Positions 47,307 through 59,630 of a stretch of DNA of 64,000 nucleotides are shown here, one piece after another. Each line of letters begins with the position of its first letter. The first letter of the stretch is position 1. The stretch is from Owenia fusiformis (taxonomy: Eukaryota; Annelida; Polychaeta; Sabellida; Oweniidae): the NCBI GenBank assembly GCA_903813345.2, contig CAIIXF020000009.1:4894030-4958029 (forward strand). The letters are read 5' to 3'. A program made the position numbers and the translations under genes. Below the pieces are notes generated by a model. It was not told where the DNA came from and did no database searches. It saw only the letters and a program-made list of their open reading frames with translations.

Positions 47307-49804
47307 CCATTGATCACGTTTGCTCCTGTAATTATTCACTTCTTCACCTCTATAAAATGTTATTTCAATCAGTTGATCAAATTTTCGGACTTTGACCTCA
47401 AATTCAAATATTAATATTTATAAGAAAAAATACTGACTCATTATTATATTTTTAAAAGTCTTTCAAATAAAGTGAAATGAAGCCAAAATCAGCTAAAATT
47501 ATGCAATGTCGTAAAATGGCGTTACTGGAATATGATGCAATCACCTGTGATGTCATACACGTATTGCCACATCAACAACTAAACAAACAATTAATAAATA
47601 CTTCACTGATTGGTTTAAAGATTCTTCGCATCATTTGTGACGTAATAAACATGTTACCCAACCAACAACTAAACAAATAACAAATAGGCATACAGTTTCG
47701 CTCAGTGCCACGCTCTTGAATCAGTTATAAACAGGATAATCAACAGATATATGATAGGGTCAGGATTTTTTTTGACTTGGAGACCTCGACTCGAGGAGTT
47801 TGCTGCATTTTCTTGTTTAAATATATAAATAACTAGAAAATTGAGCGGTCTTCTTTTGAACATTGCAAAATTTCTCATCATGCAGATCTGTGGTGGTAGA
47901 TCCACGATTTTTTTGTAATTTTCATGATTTTAGTTACAACCCTAATGTCAGTTTTATGAAATGGGTAATATGATTTTATATGGATATTTATACATTATGG
48001 TAGAAAACATAGTTTAAAATCAAAACATTATAATTGAATGATGAAATCACATTTCATTTTTTGTTTTCAACTTTTGGGAGAAAGTACGGAACATCAAGGA
48101 TTTATCATAGCAAATTAAACAACATTGCATACTCTCCATGATTCAGAGAGGATTTCATAACTAAAATCGTTACTGATTCATTTACATGTACAATACAGTA
48201 CTAGTAAATTATATCATCATTGTATATACAGTAGTACATTATTTAGTGCCTTGGCGATATGCTGATTCACCAAGGCATTGACTTATATCTAATTACATAC
48301 TATACTGTCTGTGAGTAAGTCTACATCAACAATCAAGCAGACTGTGGTCACAATGCCTTCTAATGATAGAACACAGCGTTGCGTCCCTCATATCAAATAA
48401 TTCATTGATCATTAACTACCTAATCCCATTAGGTCATTAATGAAAAAAATAATGTTTATGGTGAACCATTTCGATGACAACAAATTTGGCCAAGTATCAA
48501 AACATTAATAAAAGCTGATAATTCATGAAAACAGGAAAATTATAAAATTAGTAGATAGTTATACATGTATGTTAATTCAATCATGTGTTTATCAAAACTT
48601 CAACTTCCTTGATACTAAGTAGATGTATAAGCCTTGCTCTGTCGGGTTATTTTGCATGTATCAAAATTTAAGAGGCGTATAATTATTACATTTAAGGGAG
48701 CATTCTGTTTTACCAAATGTTTTGGAAAGTTCAATACAAAGAAGGCATGGGTATTTACTAAATTTTACAACTATAACTATCATTGATATCATAACAATAT
48801 TTGAGCAATTTTTTATGAAACGTTAAATTTTATGAAAAGTGTTCAGATTAGACAGGTTAGTTTTTCAAAAATGACTGTTCACTGTTCAAATTGAGAGGTG
48901 TGCACATTTCAAGTTATTTTTAACATGGGAGTCAAAGGGAAGAAAAAATGGGACCAAAAAAAGTGTTTAGATTGGGTAGCCTTTCCCAATGGCCATGATG
49001 ATATCATGGCCATTACGCATACCTATATTTATAATGACGCAGCAGCAAACTGCGATAAACTATGCACCTACCCTATCTCTGAATGCTCCGAAATCACTCT
49101 GCAACGTTTTTAGTGAAGTAATTTGGTATTTCATGAGTAATTAGGAGATTTTTGTTAAAAATTTGGAACTAATTTTGAAAATTAAAATCCTCTTTATGCG
49201 CATGCGCAGGGTGCACGTGTCAAACTAATCGCGCGTTCAACTAATCAAAATCATTATTTCAATATAGTTTAATAACATAAACGGACAATTATATGAATGT
49301 ATATAAATTATATGAATATATATGAATATTTGAAAAGAATATGATATCTCGCTACACGTTTAGAAGCGTTAGCGAAATCTTATTATGATAATTTCCTTTC
49401 TTGGTGTTTATATAGATTTGCATAACGACCAGAGGAACCAGAATTTCTAAGTTGAAATTGCTTCGACATTATACTTAAAGAACAAAGGATTTACGATAAT
49501 TAAGAACTCAAGAACTCAACCATTTCGTTATAAACCCCCCCCCCCCTAGACTGTATCCTTCGTCTGAATAAATTCAGACTGTAAGTCACCTATTGTAAAA
49601 TGTGGTGTTGTATAAATGTTACAAATAAGTTTGTTAAATGATAAAATGATTACCTTATAAAGAACTTACAATATTATTTTTTCGTATATTGTCCTCTTAC
49701 TGAAGATATTCATAAAATGTACAGACGCTTCTTGTAGCGAAGCCATTGATTAGGTCAAGCCATTTTGGCAATGCCAATTCTCACGATAAACGAGATTTAG
49801 CCAG
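47307..49804. other. Intergenic, no gene recognised
   Basis: AT-rich DNA with short open frames only. Nothing resembling a known exon, RNA gene or bounded mobile element was seen. Confidence 0.4.
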
Positions 49805-49812
49805 TGACGTCA
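49805..49812. promoter_or_regulatory. Perfect CRE (TGACGTCA) in a promoter-like patch
   Basis: TGACGTCA, the ATF/CREB palindrome, lies about 190 bp upstream of a candidate first exon (49999-50106) and near an E-box-like CACGTG (about 49834). The local CG content is higher than in the surroundings. Confidence 0.35.
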
Positions 49813-49998
49813 GTCTATTTGTAAACAAATAACACGTGGAGCGGACGGAGCAACATTACGGAAGCATATCGATAAATTCCATTTGTGCGGGAATTTATTA
49901 GATCTAGTCATTTATTATCATTATTCCGATTAATTTTCGTCATTTATAGTAAATAGAGCGGAAATATTCATGAAGAAGGCCGAGGTAATCAAGTGGTC

Positions 49999-50106
49999 AT
50001 GTGTTGTCAAAGTTCAAAAATTTGCATATCTCGTTTGGATCTCGTGAACTCAAACGTCCTTGACATTGATTTCCGCGATCTACTTAGAACACATCCTGAA
50101 GTTTTG
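49999..50106 (+). CDS. Possible 5' exon of an unknown gene
   Basis: An ATG frame reading MCCQSSKICISRLDLVNSNV and then RDLLRTHPEVL runs to a strong donor TTG-GTGAGT at 50107. The protein is not recognised and no following exon was found. Support is the donor, the upstream CRE and the relatively non-repetitive sequence. It may be chance. Confidence 0.2.
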
Positions 50107-50293
50107 GTGAGTCTGAACATTTCATTATTTTATATCAACTTGTACCCGCCTCATACAAATATTTTTGCTTCTAGTTAAGATGAACATCTCTTCAACATAT
50201 TCACCAATTTTCAAGGTGAACATTCTTGTAATAAACGAGAAATTTATGTGCAAAAAATATCACCGCGATTTCCACAGGAAATATATCAATCAT

Positions 50294-50322
50294 AACAGAC
50301 CGAATATTATATTCGGTCTGTT
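50294..50322. repeat. 29-bp near-perfect palindrome
   Basis: AACAGACCGAATAT and ATATTCGGTCTGTT are exact reverse complements separated by one T. It is followed by C-rich tracts near 50334-50350. It could be a protein-binding site or a remnant of element ends. Confidence 0.75.
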
Positions 50323-51854
50323 GGATACATACTACCCCCCCCACCCCCCTATTTCTGAAAGATCAACAAACCTCAGACCGGAAACGAACCTCACTCTCAG
50401 AAAGATGACTATTTGGGCGCAAATTGCACATTTATACTAGCTATCTATCGTGCATACTATAATCTATAATTTGATTCGTTCGTTGAAACTGCTTCCATCA
50501 TGCGAATCTCCCCCCGCCTTTGCCACAAACCCCCCTTTCGTTATAAAACAAGACAATAATTGGTATAATTTTGAAAGCGCACACATTACAACAGAAATGT
50601 AGTACATTCTAACAAGCATGAGTAAAGATCTAAAATAAAGTGACATAAATTCGGAAGTTTTATATTATAAAGGTGTCTGACATTCAGTAGTCTAAGATCT
50701 AAATGAACCAGGAAGTGATTTGACAACTGCAAATCAAAATATTTACCAACTTTCAAATGTGAACAGTACGTCAACCGATAAGCATAACTTGACAAACGTT
50801 GTTGAAAATATGCATTGCTATATAGTGCAAATGAAAATAAATTTTAAATGGAATGTATAGAGCCAAATTACCTTTTTTCTGCTAAAACAAAGACGGAAAT
50901 TTAAGATTCAATTCCTAAAAAAATGGCAGCGTGATATGTGTTTCCGGCAAAGCACTAGAAAGTAGTTTCATAAAGTAGTTCTTATACGAACTTACTTGAG
51001 AGATCTTGTAAATGTTTGCAGTATCAGTAAAATATTACTTTCATTTATCATAAAATGAAATGTAAATAAACGTATGTTTAGAAATAAGTTATATTAGTAA
51101 TTTAATATAGAAGTTTTATTACGCGGATGAATAGGGTCAAGGTTGGAGGTCAAAATTCTGAAATGAAAGTTTGACATGTTTGAAAACCAATATTGTTCTT
51201 TCAATTATTTCCTTGATCTAAAGACTTGTAAGTACGTAATGAATGTTGTTTCAAATTAGAAAACTATGTTGGGGTTTCTTTCTAAATCACGCATTTTCAA
51301 CCTTGTGATTGAGCACGTTTCAAGGGCTTTATGGCCAAAATTGTCAAAATTTCAATTTGAAAATTTTGGTTGGCTGACTCTGAGCACCTAAGGCAAGATG
51401 TTTCAACCTGTAAATGTCTTCACTTAGATAGCACACAGGAATTGTATAAGTGAACTGACAGATTACTTACACTAGTTACAGTTGTGCTTTACGCCACTAA
51501 CCTCACTTCACACCGGGCCGGAATGAGGTGTAATTCTCGAAATCGTTGTTCCCTTTTCAAAAGAGAAGACGCGAAAATCTTTCCTTATAAGGGCAAAATA
51601 TTTCCCATGATGCAGTTCGCGGAGGAACAAATTTATACTTCCTTATTTTCCCTCAGGTTTTAACATGGGGATTTTCACACCTATTTTTCAAACGATATAT
51701 TCGTTCATATTCCCGTACGAGAGTACAGAAAAAATTATTAGAAATGATTGATCTCTCATTAATCTTAATATAACAGCTATTTTTTTCATTGTATTAATTC
51801 ATAGCGTGGTGAAAACGATGATTGAAAAGTGAGAAAATATTCCGGAAGAGAAGG
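50323..51854. other. Intergenic, no gene recognised
   Basis: AT-rich single-copy DNA without a supported exon, RNA gene or bounded repeat. Confidence 0.4.
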
Positions 51855-51886
51855 TCACGTGATCAGTAGACTAGTCGCCATATTGG
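51855..51886. promoter_or_regulatory. Promoter-like patch with TCACGTGA and CCATATTGG
   Basis: TCACGTGA (51855-51862) is a palindromic E-box of the CLEAR/USF kind and GCCATATTGG (51877-51886) reads CCAATATGGC on the minus strand, a YY1-type ATGGCG context. TTCCGG lies at about 51840. On the minus strand a nine-codon frame, MATSLLIT, starts in this motif. No downstream exon was found in either direction. Confidence 0.3.
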
Positions 51887-53160
51887 AAAAAAAAACAATT
51901 CCATTCGACTTTCAATACTTTATGCCAATCTTACCGCACTACAAACTGCGACATCGATGCAACAACTGAATAAAAGTATTCATCTTCAAATTACATTATA
52001 GAGTTACCTTGAAAACCCACAAACAACTGAGCAGTAGACCAAAGAAGACTGTCGCTATTATCTAGGTCAATCTGTTCGGTGGTCCGAAAGCAAATCTATA
52101 GTACTCGTTTCCGAATTTTGTTGTTCATTGTACAATCTTTTATTGATTAAACTCGGTATACTGACTATTAAAGCAATGACAAAGAAGAATACTTACGATG
52201 GTGTCATTGTTTTATTTAGCGTGCGGGTGTAAAAACAAAATTGAGTAATTAGTTTGATTTAGAACTTTCGTGTCACGCAAATAGCTACGCGAAATGCATA
52301 GTGGGAAAATATTGACCAATCAAATTTTGTCCTTTTTGAATGCTTTTTCAGTGCATATTTGCGAACGTGCTGATTCAAAGAGCGAACCGCGAAAAGGTGA
52401 GTTGGTGAATCGGTTCTTCAAATTTGAGGTGGAAATGTCAGGCCGTCCAACTGTTTCGCAATTTGCATATTTGTGACATATTTGCTGGAAAATTTGAAGT
52501 CACGTCAGTTTTTTTGCATGACAGAATATGTCATGCAAATACGCATTTTACCTGATTATTGTCAAGTAAAAGTATTTTTGGAGAAAAACTTCAAGAAACT
52601 GATCACCGATACAGCAAAAAATAAATGCCAAAAAAAATGAATGCATTTCGTTCTGACTTTTCACACGGATACCTAATATGTATGTCACGCATTTTCCTCG
52701 CAATTTTTCTACCATTTCTAACATTTGTAAGTCACTCATGTTAGGTGAACACTGAACACTATTTTTGTTATAAATTTTTTGTTTCTTTATCAATCTTTAA
52801 GAAATTTGGAGCCCAGACAAGGCAAACATCATAGCGACACCCAATTGTATTGTATTTCAGATTTTTGATATTCAAGTTTATTCACGGCTTATGTTTTAAA
52901 ATTTACTCCGAAAATTATATAAATTTTTTAAATCAATTAATATGTTTTGCATAACTGGTAAAATTTTCAAATGCATAGCTTTAAATGATTTTAATGTGAA
53001 CTGATCGGGGTTTGATGATAGGTATTACGACTGCTTCAAATCCAATATGGCATCATCTTTATTAGTGGCGCAAAATCTAAAAGATGTCACAGTCTGTCCA
53101 GTTTAAGAATGAGTTGGATGACCATTAGTACAAAAACTCACTGAAACCAAGGGAAAGATC
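51887..53160. other. Intergenic, no gene recognised
   Basis: AT-rich DNA with no supported feature. Confidence 0.4.
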
Positions 53161-53346
53161 AATACCCGGTGATTTCAGCGGGAAGTGGCGTTTCGTTCAT
53201 TGGATGAGCTGCGCGCGCACGCATAAATGTGATTATCCAATATAATTAGGGGAGGGCTATTTGAAGTAGATTTTGGTCTCAGGCGCGACCCAGGGCTGTT
53301 GTCTTAAGGACATTTCGTTGAAAATGAGCCATTCGGCTGATAATTG
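53161..53346 (+). promoter_or_regulatory. Promoter-like patch with a possible short first exon
   Basis: Within 200 bp there are TTCAGCGGGAAG (E2F/ETS-like), ATTGG (an inverted CCAAT box), GCGCGCGCAC (NRF1-like, 53211-53220) and a CCAAT. At 53324 ATGAGCCATTCGGCTGATAA reads MSHSADN and reaches a strong donor, TTG-GTAAGA, at 53347. A second exon was not identified. The motif density suggests a real promoter, but of which gene is unknown. Confidence 0.3.
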
Positions 53347-54507
53347 GTAAGAGTTTGCGATCTTATAATGTATAACTGTTACTCAGACACATATTTTGAC
53401 ACGATTCTGTTGGAAATAAGCTTTGAACCGAGAGATATTCACGATTGATATGCACATTTTTGATTGTGCCATTGCTTTTCTATTGTACAATCCATGTATT
53501 GATAGAAGAAACATTAATAATGCAGATTGGTTTACCTTCAATACATGGCAGACACTACATATCGGTCTATTAATACCAGTTTGTGCCTTAAATAGTTTTA
53601 TATTTCCATCCACGGCCTGGAGCCTGGGTGTGTTTGTCTCTTATGTGTATTGTGCATGGACTTCTAATCACTAGCAGAATTTAACATGATGCAAACTCGA
53701 CATTATAACTCATGCTGTAACATTTTGACTTCGCTGGAAAACAATAGGAATTATTTTTCTTGCCAATCAATCATGAATCACAATCAAAATTTCAGAATGA
53801 TCAATCAGGCAATGGTCCAAATCAAGTTATAACATTATATGATATTCAGCAAGAAGTCCGGTAGAAATACAGAATATTTAAACATCAAAGCTGAAAGTTA
53901 AAAGCTAATCTGTCAATTTTCTGTCTGCAAAAGAGCGTCCCAAGAGCGTTTACATTTGACACAATAACAGACTGAGGCTTTGAAATCTAGGATTCCCCAG
54001 GAAAATATGACGTCATACTAATTAGCATAAGGATTTCCCTCTTGGTGTGGGTCGAGCCTTGTTCGAAAACACAATCCATAAATACATGCTAATTTCTAAG
54101 GAGATAGGAAGTGTATAACGTGTTTATCGATTTTGTTTAAAGATTTAATCAATTATCAAATTGTTTAAGTGGATAAAGTGGTCACACTTGCTTCAATTCA
54201 TAGCGAAATCGACGGATAGAAACTGACCGAATTCCCGATATCCTACCCCGTATTACTGTAGGCTATAAGCACAGTGACCTACAGAGGGCGCTATCACAAA
54301 CAAGTACTGGACGAACCGATAAATTCCCGGGTATTGTAACGCCCTTGCTGAAACTAGACTGGGAACGTAAACTTTATGGGTATACATATACCAAATATGT
54401 CTTGATGTCAAATCCACCCACCCCATACAGGCATGGCAAAAGGCCACACAAGCCTAGATTGTGTTTATCTTATCTTAATGTTTTTTATTTATAGATTTAA
54501 AACTTCG
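53347..54507. other. Region upstream of FDXR, no gene recognised
   Basis: An 83-codon frame at 53423-53674 has no family resemblance and its length is expected by chance in AT-rich DNA. Nothing else is supported. Confidence 0.4.
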
Positions 54508-54515
54508 TGACGTCA
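54508..54515 (+). promoter_or_regulatory. Perfect CRE in the FDXR promoter
   Basis: TGACGTCA ends 29 bp upstream of the FDXR ATG and is followed by GATTCCGG, an ETS-like core. Its closeness to the ATG implies a very short 5' untranslated region or a start site nearby. Regulation by CREB/ATF factors is inferred from the motif only. Confidence 0.55.
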
Positions 54516-54544
54516 GTGGTGATTCCGGATTATAGAAATAGAAA

Positions 54545-55048
54545 ATGTTACGTTTGCAACCAAGGAGCTGTTATAAAAAGTTAGGACATTGTGTAATTCG
54601 CTATTTAAGCAGTACTTCCGAGGCAACCCCTCATGTTTGCATCGTAGGAAGTGGACCAGCAGGCTTTTATACAGCTCAGCAGCTCTTGAAGGTAGGACAG
54701 ATTAACCCAAACTTTTGGTCGGAATAATCAATCTACGATTATTTGCTCACTAGGTGAGCCAATGGTATATTTCACTCACCCATTTTTCTCTCCATCCTTC
54801 AACAATTTTAGATGAATATAATTTGTCTGAAGCAATCGCCCAGATCTATAGTCTTTCTCTTCATAAAGAAAAGTAAACAAATTCTGGCATTATTCTGCAG
54901 TGCTGTGTTTAGAGGAGTCAAACTATTTGATGGAATTTTCTTGTAATTCCAGGGTCACCCAAAAGTCCGAGTGGATATTCTAGAGAAGCTTCCTGTTCCA
55001 TTTGGACTGGTGAGATTTGGAGTTGCCCCTGATCATCCTGAAGTGAAG
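54545..55048 (+). CDS. FDXR: NADPH:adrenodoxin oxidoreductase, first two exons (partial)
   Basis: FDXR is the mitochondrial FAD enzyme that passes electrons from NADPH to ferredoxin for steroid and iron-sulfur metabolism. Exon 1 is 54545-54691 (49 codons) and exon 2 is 54953-55048 (32 codons); donors are AAG-GTAGGA and AAG-GTAGGT, the acceptor is TTCCAG. Residues 1-27 ([12 protein letters not shown]..., IRYLSS) look like a mitochondrial presequence. [19 protein letters not shown] holds the GxGxxG FAD-binding motif, and exon 2 reads [20 protein letters not shown] then DHPEVK, the most conserved block of the family. The next exon, which should begin near NVINTF in vertebrate proteins, was not found up to 64000, so the gene either has a long repeat-filled intron 2 or is a 5' fragment. 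Confidence 0.85.
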
Positions 55049-56869
55049 GTAGGTAGTAAAACAATCTCTAAGCATTTCATCCAGTGCGATTTTGTCGTCT
55101 TCCTGCTCTCTGCACATACTCTTAATTCTAGAGAAACTTACTGATTCATTTGGGCTGGTGAGGTTTTGGGTTACAATTGTGTAAGACAATCTCTGAGCTC
55201 TAATTCATGCAGTGCTTCCCTCTGCAAACTCTTGATTTCTTAGGGATGATTATTAACATTGGCTGAACAATGAGAAAGAGGTGTGCGCCAAGGTCATAGC
55301 CAGCACAATTGTGGACAAGGGGGGTGCAAATATTTAGGTTTGCATCACTGTGACTGAAGTGAGCCCTAAAAAGGGGGTAAGGGGGTTCAACCCTGGAAAG
55401 TTTTTAAAATTCACAATGAATATGTTGCATTCTAAGCATTTCAAACTACATGTATAATTTATTAATGCTTTTTCAACAAATTTTACAAATTTTTTTTTAC
55501 AGATTTTTTTGTTGGGGTGATACTTTCCTGAAAAAAGCAAGGAAATACACACATGCCTTCATACTATATTCTGTACAAGAAAATAACCTGTGCAGGTATA
55601 GCAATTTTTTTCAAAGATATTTTCGTTCCACCGGTACATAATATTCTGTGCTCAGTTGATAGTACTATGAGTGTTTCTGCATTTGAGTCACTCAAAAATC
55701 AAAAATCAGTAATTATTTGTAGAGTGTTCATAAAAGCATATTTTTAATAATCTTGCAAAGTATACTTCATGCATCTTGTCATGATAAAATAAACTGTATT
55801 CACCTTGTCATGTCTAATCCATAATGTTTCATAAGAGGGGGAGAAACACCAGGGTTCAAAGATGACATACGCTTATAATGTAAATCTGTATTGAGATGAC
55901 ACGGTCGCTGATTGGTCAAAAGTCGACAAACAAATGACGTCATCAATGGCGGTTTCAAAATTTTCGAAATACACTTCGAATAATATTATGTTCATTTCTG
56001 GCGTGTTAACCAATATGATAGCTTCTCATTTCACATCAAGATAAAGAAAGGTGTACGGAATATGCCTATATCAATTATAACATCCCACCGAAGTGTAGTA
56101 TTTGATAACTAGCCGATGAAAATTCGAACGAACGAAGGTGGTAAGCAAGAGAGGTAATTATGTCTGTCATCTTGAAACTCTGGGGCTTTCCCTCCTCTGT
56201 GTTTCATTTAATGAATACCTGTGCCCAAGATATATCTTTTTGATTTTATTGCATTCCCTTTTATTATGACAAATAACAATTTTACACATATTTATATACA
56301 AATCAAATGTGTTTATTTTTTCTGTGATTGATCTATTCTGCTCAATTCAAATTTTTTTCAAGGGGAGTAATAAATTAATATTAATTAACAAGAGCCATAG
56401 GTTGATAAAATTAAATATCAACATTCAGCACTTGACTTGACAATTCCATGCATAAAATTTCAAGATAAATATGATGCTTTTTTATGGTTTTATTGAATAC
56501 TAAACAGTGACAAAGAGTGGAATTACCTAGAAATCATACAACCACACATGTGAAGTTACATACAAAAGTTTACGATAAAAATTGTCTTTTTTGTCAGTGT
56601 TTGAAATTGTGTCAAAAGCCTGTTTTAACTCAGGATACATTGTATATGAACAGTGATAACCGTACCAGCTGTCCCATGATTTCATATCAAATTAAAACCA
56701 TGATTCGCTTTGTGACATACTTTTGTATATTGGTAAATGTGTATTGTCAATGGAGGCTCCATTTGAGATCTTTAAGATGAACATCAAACTAAATTTTTAG
56801 TCAGAGAGTTGTATGGCAAGAGTTGATGGAAATTAAAAGTATCATGTGCAAAAATATGTAGATCTTGTC
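55049..56869. other. FDXR intron 2 or downstream DNA, no exon found
   Basis: AT-rich DNA with a decayed repeat at about 55270-55400 (ggggggtgcaaat, gggggttcaaccctgg). No third FDXR exon was seen. Confidence 0.4.
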
Positions 56870-57725
56870 CATAGGGTACCTGATATATTATTTCTATATA
56901 CAGGTTATGTTAAGGGTTTCTGGTAAATTCCCTTCTCTATTAGGGTCATGTCTATAGGGCATCTGAGTAATTACTTTCTCTATATACAGGGCATCTGGAA
57001 AATTCCTTTCACTATCTAGGTCATGTCTATAGGGCATCTGGAAAATTCCATTCTCTATGTAGGCCATGTCTAATAGAGCATCTTGGAAATTAAATTATTG
57101 TAACGGGGCGAGGGAAGGTCTGTAGGTGGCAATAATATAAAAGTCAACAGAAAAGTAATATAAAATACGATAAAAACAAATCTATTTCAATTCTTCAAAA
57201 ATCGTGTTCTGTACAGTCTATGTATACAAGCAACAACTCTAGTAAAGGGAGAACACCCCAACTCAGCTAAATGTGAGTGAATGCTATTATACAGAATACA
57301 AATACAGTACGAAAAAATCACACCATGAAAAGCTAAAAACTGGTTTAAACAAAGGAAGCTAAAGTAGAAAGTATATAAAAGAATTGAAAACATTGGAAAA
57401 TGGTATAAAGTAATGAAGGGACCTGTTAAAATGACATGGATGGGAATTGGTCAATATGAATAGTACAAATATATAAACAATGTGAAAATGACTATGTTAC
57501 ATCATGTTCTCATATGTCTACAGGATATCTGGGAAATTCCCTTTTCTATATGGGTCATGTCTCTATTTTCGGCTCATATCCATGTAGAAGTCTATTGGGC
57601 ATCATTGAAATTCCCTACTCTATATAGGTCATATCTACAGGATATTTGGGATATATCCTTTTCTATATGGGTTTGGTTTCCATTTTGTTGGTCAAATCTA
57701 CACAGAATCTGGGAAAGTCCCTGTC
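56870..57725. repeat. Interrupted degenerate tandem repeat of about 45-60 bp
   Basis: Variants of ggtcatgtctatagggcatc followed by tggaaaattcc and ttctctatat recur at about 56870-57085 and again at about 57510-57725. The approximately 425 bp between the two blocks do not contain the motif and look like an insertion. Confidence 0.65.
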
Positions 57726-57764
57726 CTTCCAACAGTATAAATTCCTAAGATTATATATGCATAC

Positions 57765-58037
57765 CTCATAATCTTTGATTATCAACTTTATGTTTTAAAT
57801 CATTATTGGCCTTGTTGATTGTTTCATTTAACTTCGCTGGAATGTTTCTACTGTTAATCCACTTTGTGGCAGTTATATTTGAGATCATCTTGGAGAATTG
57901 TTTTTCAAAAAGTTTGTCATCAATGACAACATCCCTGAGATGGACGATGTATGTGTTTTCCTTCTGCTTCAATTTGATTCCTATCACCAACAATATGAGA
58001 CATACTGTGGATAGTAGCAGCTTCAGACTCCTGGCTC
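57765..58037 (-). CDS. Candidate exon: membrane-anchor protein, unassigned
   Basis: On the minus strand an acceptor with a T-rich tract (TTATTTTTTAG, 58038-58039) precedes a frame of about 90 codons ending at TGA 57768-57766, one base before a good donor (GAG-GTATGC). The product begins ARSLKLLLSTVCLILLVIGI, a likely transmembrane anchor, then KLKQKENTYIVHLRDVV and two possible N-glycosylation sites (NIT, NET). The shape suits a type II membrane protein such as a Golgi enzyme, but no catalytic motif is visible and no neighbouring exon was found. Confidence 0.35.
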
Positions 58038-58083
58038 CTAAAAAATAATGAAAATGTTCGAATTCAAATGGAAATCATAAGGC

Positions 58084-58258
58084 TCTAGTAGATCCAGGGT
58101 GGGGGAGGGGCAGAAAATCTTTGAGGGCCCCAACAAAGACTTTTCGGGCATAATTTAAGGCCTTTTTTAGGCAAAATTATCAAAAAATTGGCCTTAAATG
58201 TTCAAAATTCCTGACTCAAAATTGGGCAACCCCCCTTGTTAGCTTCTGGATCCGCTAG
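58084..58258. mobile_element. 175-bp MITE-like element
   Basis: CTAGTAGATCCAG at the left and CTGGATCCGCTAG at the right are inverted repeats with one mismatch, with G-rich left and C-rich right subterminal tracts. No target duplication is clear. Confidence 0.5.
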
Positions 58259-58381
58259 TGTAAGGGGCATCTTTAGTAACATAGGAAAACAATATCAGGG
58301 ATCTATCTCATTCTAAGGGGAACTCAATTGAAATTTTTCTGTTCAAAATCCATCTCAAGCCTTATAAGAATTTAAAAAGTA

Positions 58382-58900
58382 TTCATTGTGGGTCACTGTT
58401 CATTGTGGGTCACTATTCATTGGGAGTCTCTGTTCATTGTTGGTCTCTATTCATTGGGGTTCTCTGTTCATTGTGGGTCACTGTTCATTGTAGGTCACTA
58501 TTCATTGGGGGTCACTATTTATTGGGGTTCTCTGTTCATTGTGGGTCACTGTTCATTGTAGGTCACTATTCATTGGGGGTCTCTGTTCATTGTGGGTCTC
58601 TATTCATTGTGGGTTTCTGTTCATTGTGGGTCACTGTTCATTGTGGGTCTCTATTCATTGGGGTTCTCTGTTCATTGTGGGTCACTGTTCATTGTAGGTC
58701 ACTATTCATTGGGGGTCTCTATTCATTGTGGGTTTCTGTTCATTGTGGGTCTCTGTTCATTGTTGGTCTCTATTCATTGGGGTTCTCTGTTCATTGTGGG
58801 TCACTGTTTATTGTAGGTCACTATTCATTAGGGGTCTCTGTTCATTGTGGGTCTCTATTCATTGTAGGTTTCTGTTCATTGTGGGTCACTGTTCATTGTA
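58382..58900. repeat. 17-bp minisatellite
   Basis: About thirty imperfect copies of a 17-bp unit, TCACTGTTCATTGTGGG, with interspersed variants (TATTCATTGG, GGTCTC). The long plus-strand frame through it encodes only the repeat (CSLWVTVHCRSLF) and is not a gene. Confidence 0.9.
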
Positions 58901-59124
58901 GTTTTCACAGTCTCTACTTTTTCTTTATGTTCACCCACACGCTTTAGATAAAGGGTGAATTTGATACATAAAAATGTATAAACAGTTTAAAAAGTCATAT
59001 TTTCAACTTTCTTGAAAAACCTAGTCGTAAAAATTGAAGAGGTATACAGTGGTGCAACCTGTAATTTTTTGTAACACTACCTTGAAATAAATAATTAATG
59101 ATAATGAGCCTCTCAATTATCTTC

Positions 59125-59625
59125 AAGAAAAGTGTATATAATGATAATTTAGTTAATCAGACCTAAGTGATATCGAAGGGGCAATGGACCAATCAACACA
59201 CTTTTTCAAAAATGTTGACCTAATTTTCACCAAAAATGCAACCTTTTATATTACATTGTTGAATACATAATTAGAATGTGCTTTGAGACATGTTCGATTT
59301 CCTAAAAGAAAAAGTTGATTGTTCCAGGGACTTTCAAGATACTGAATTTGGATGGCCAAAATAAACTGAAACCAATGGATAGCATGAGCTTTTTCAATGG
59401 AGAAATAACATGGGGAACACTTATCTTAAAGCAATTAAGTTTTTCTTTCAAGAACTATTTGATACATCAAAATAAAGAATAGTAATGCATTAAACATTGT
59501 AAAAAATGATTGCATTTTTGGTGAAAATGGGGTCAACATCAAAAGTGTGTTGGGGTCAAAAGTGTGTTGATGGGTTGATTGCTAGTTAAATATCTCTGAA
59601 TTTGTTTGACTTTATTATTACAGTC
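59125..59625. mobile_element. Inverted-end element related to 14440-16300
   Basis: The left half (aatcagacctaagtgatat, aatgttgacctaattttcacc) and right half (gggttgattgctagttaaat) match the two ends of the element at 14440-16300, but here they are joined by about 250 bp with no hAT insertion. Its continuation is separated: matching pieces reappear at about 61372-61450 and 61936-61990, so 59631-61330 are probably later insertions. Confidence 0.5.
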
Positions 59626-59630
59626 TGTTA

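Noticed and set aside
53423-53674. 83-codon frame rich in Trp and hydrophobic residues
   Set aside because: Frames of this length are expected by chance at this base composition; no ATG near the start and no known domain.
58405-58947. 180-codon frame of repeated HCGSLFIV
   Set aside because: Open frame through a 17-bp minisatellite; no other evidence of coding.
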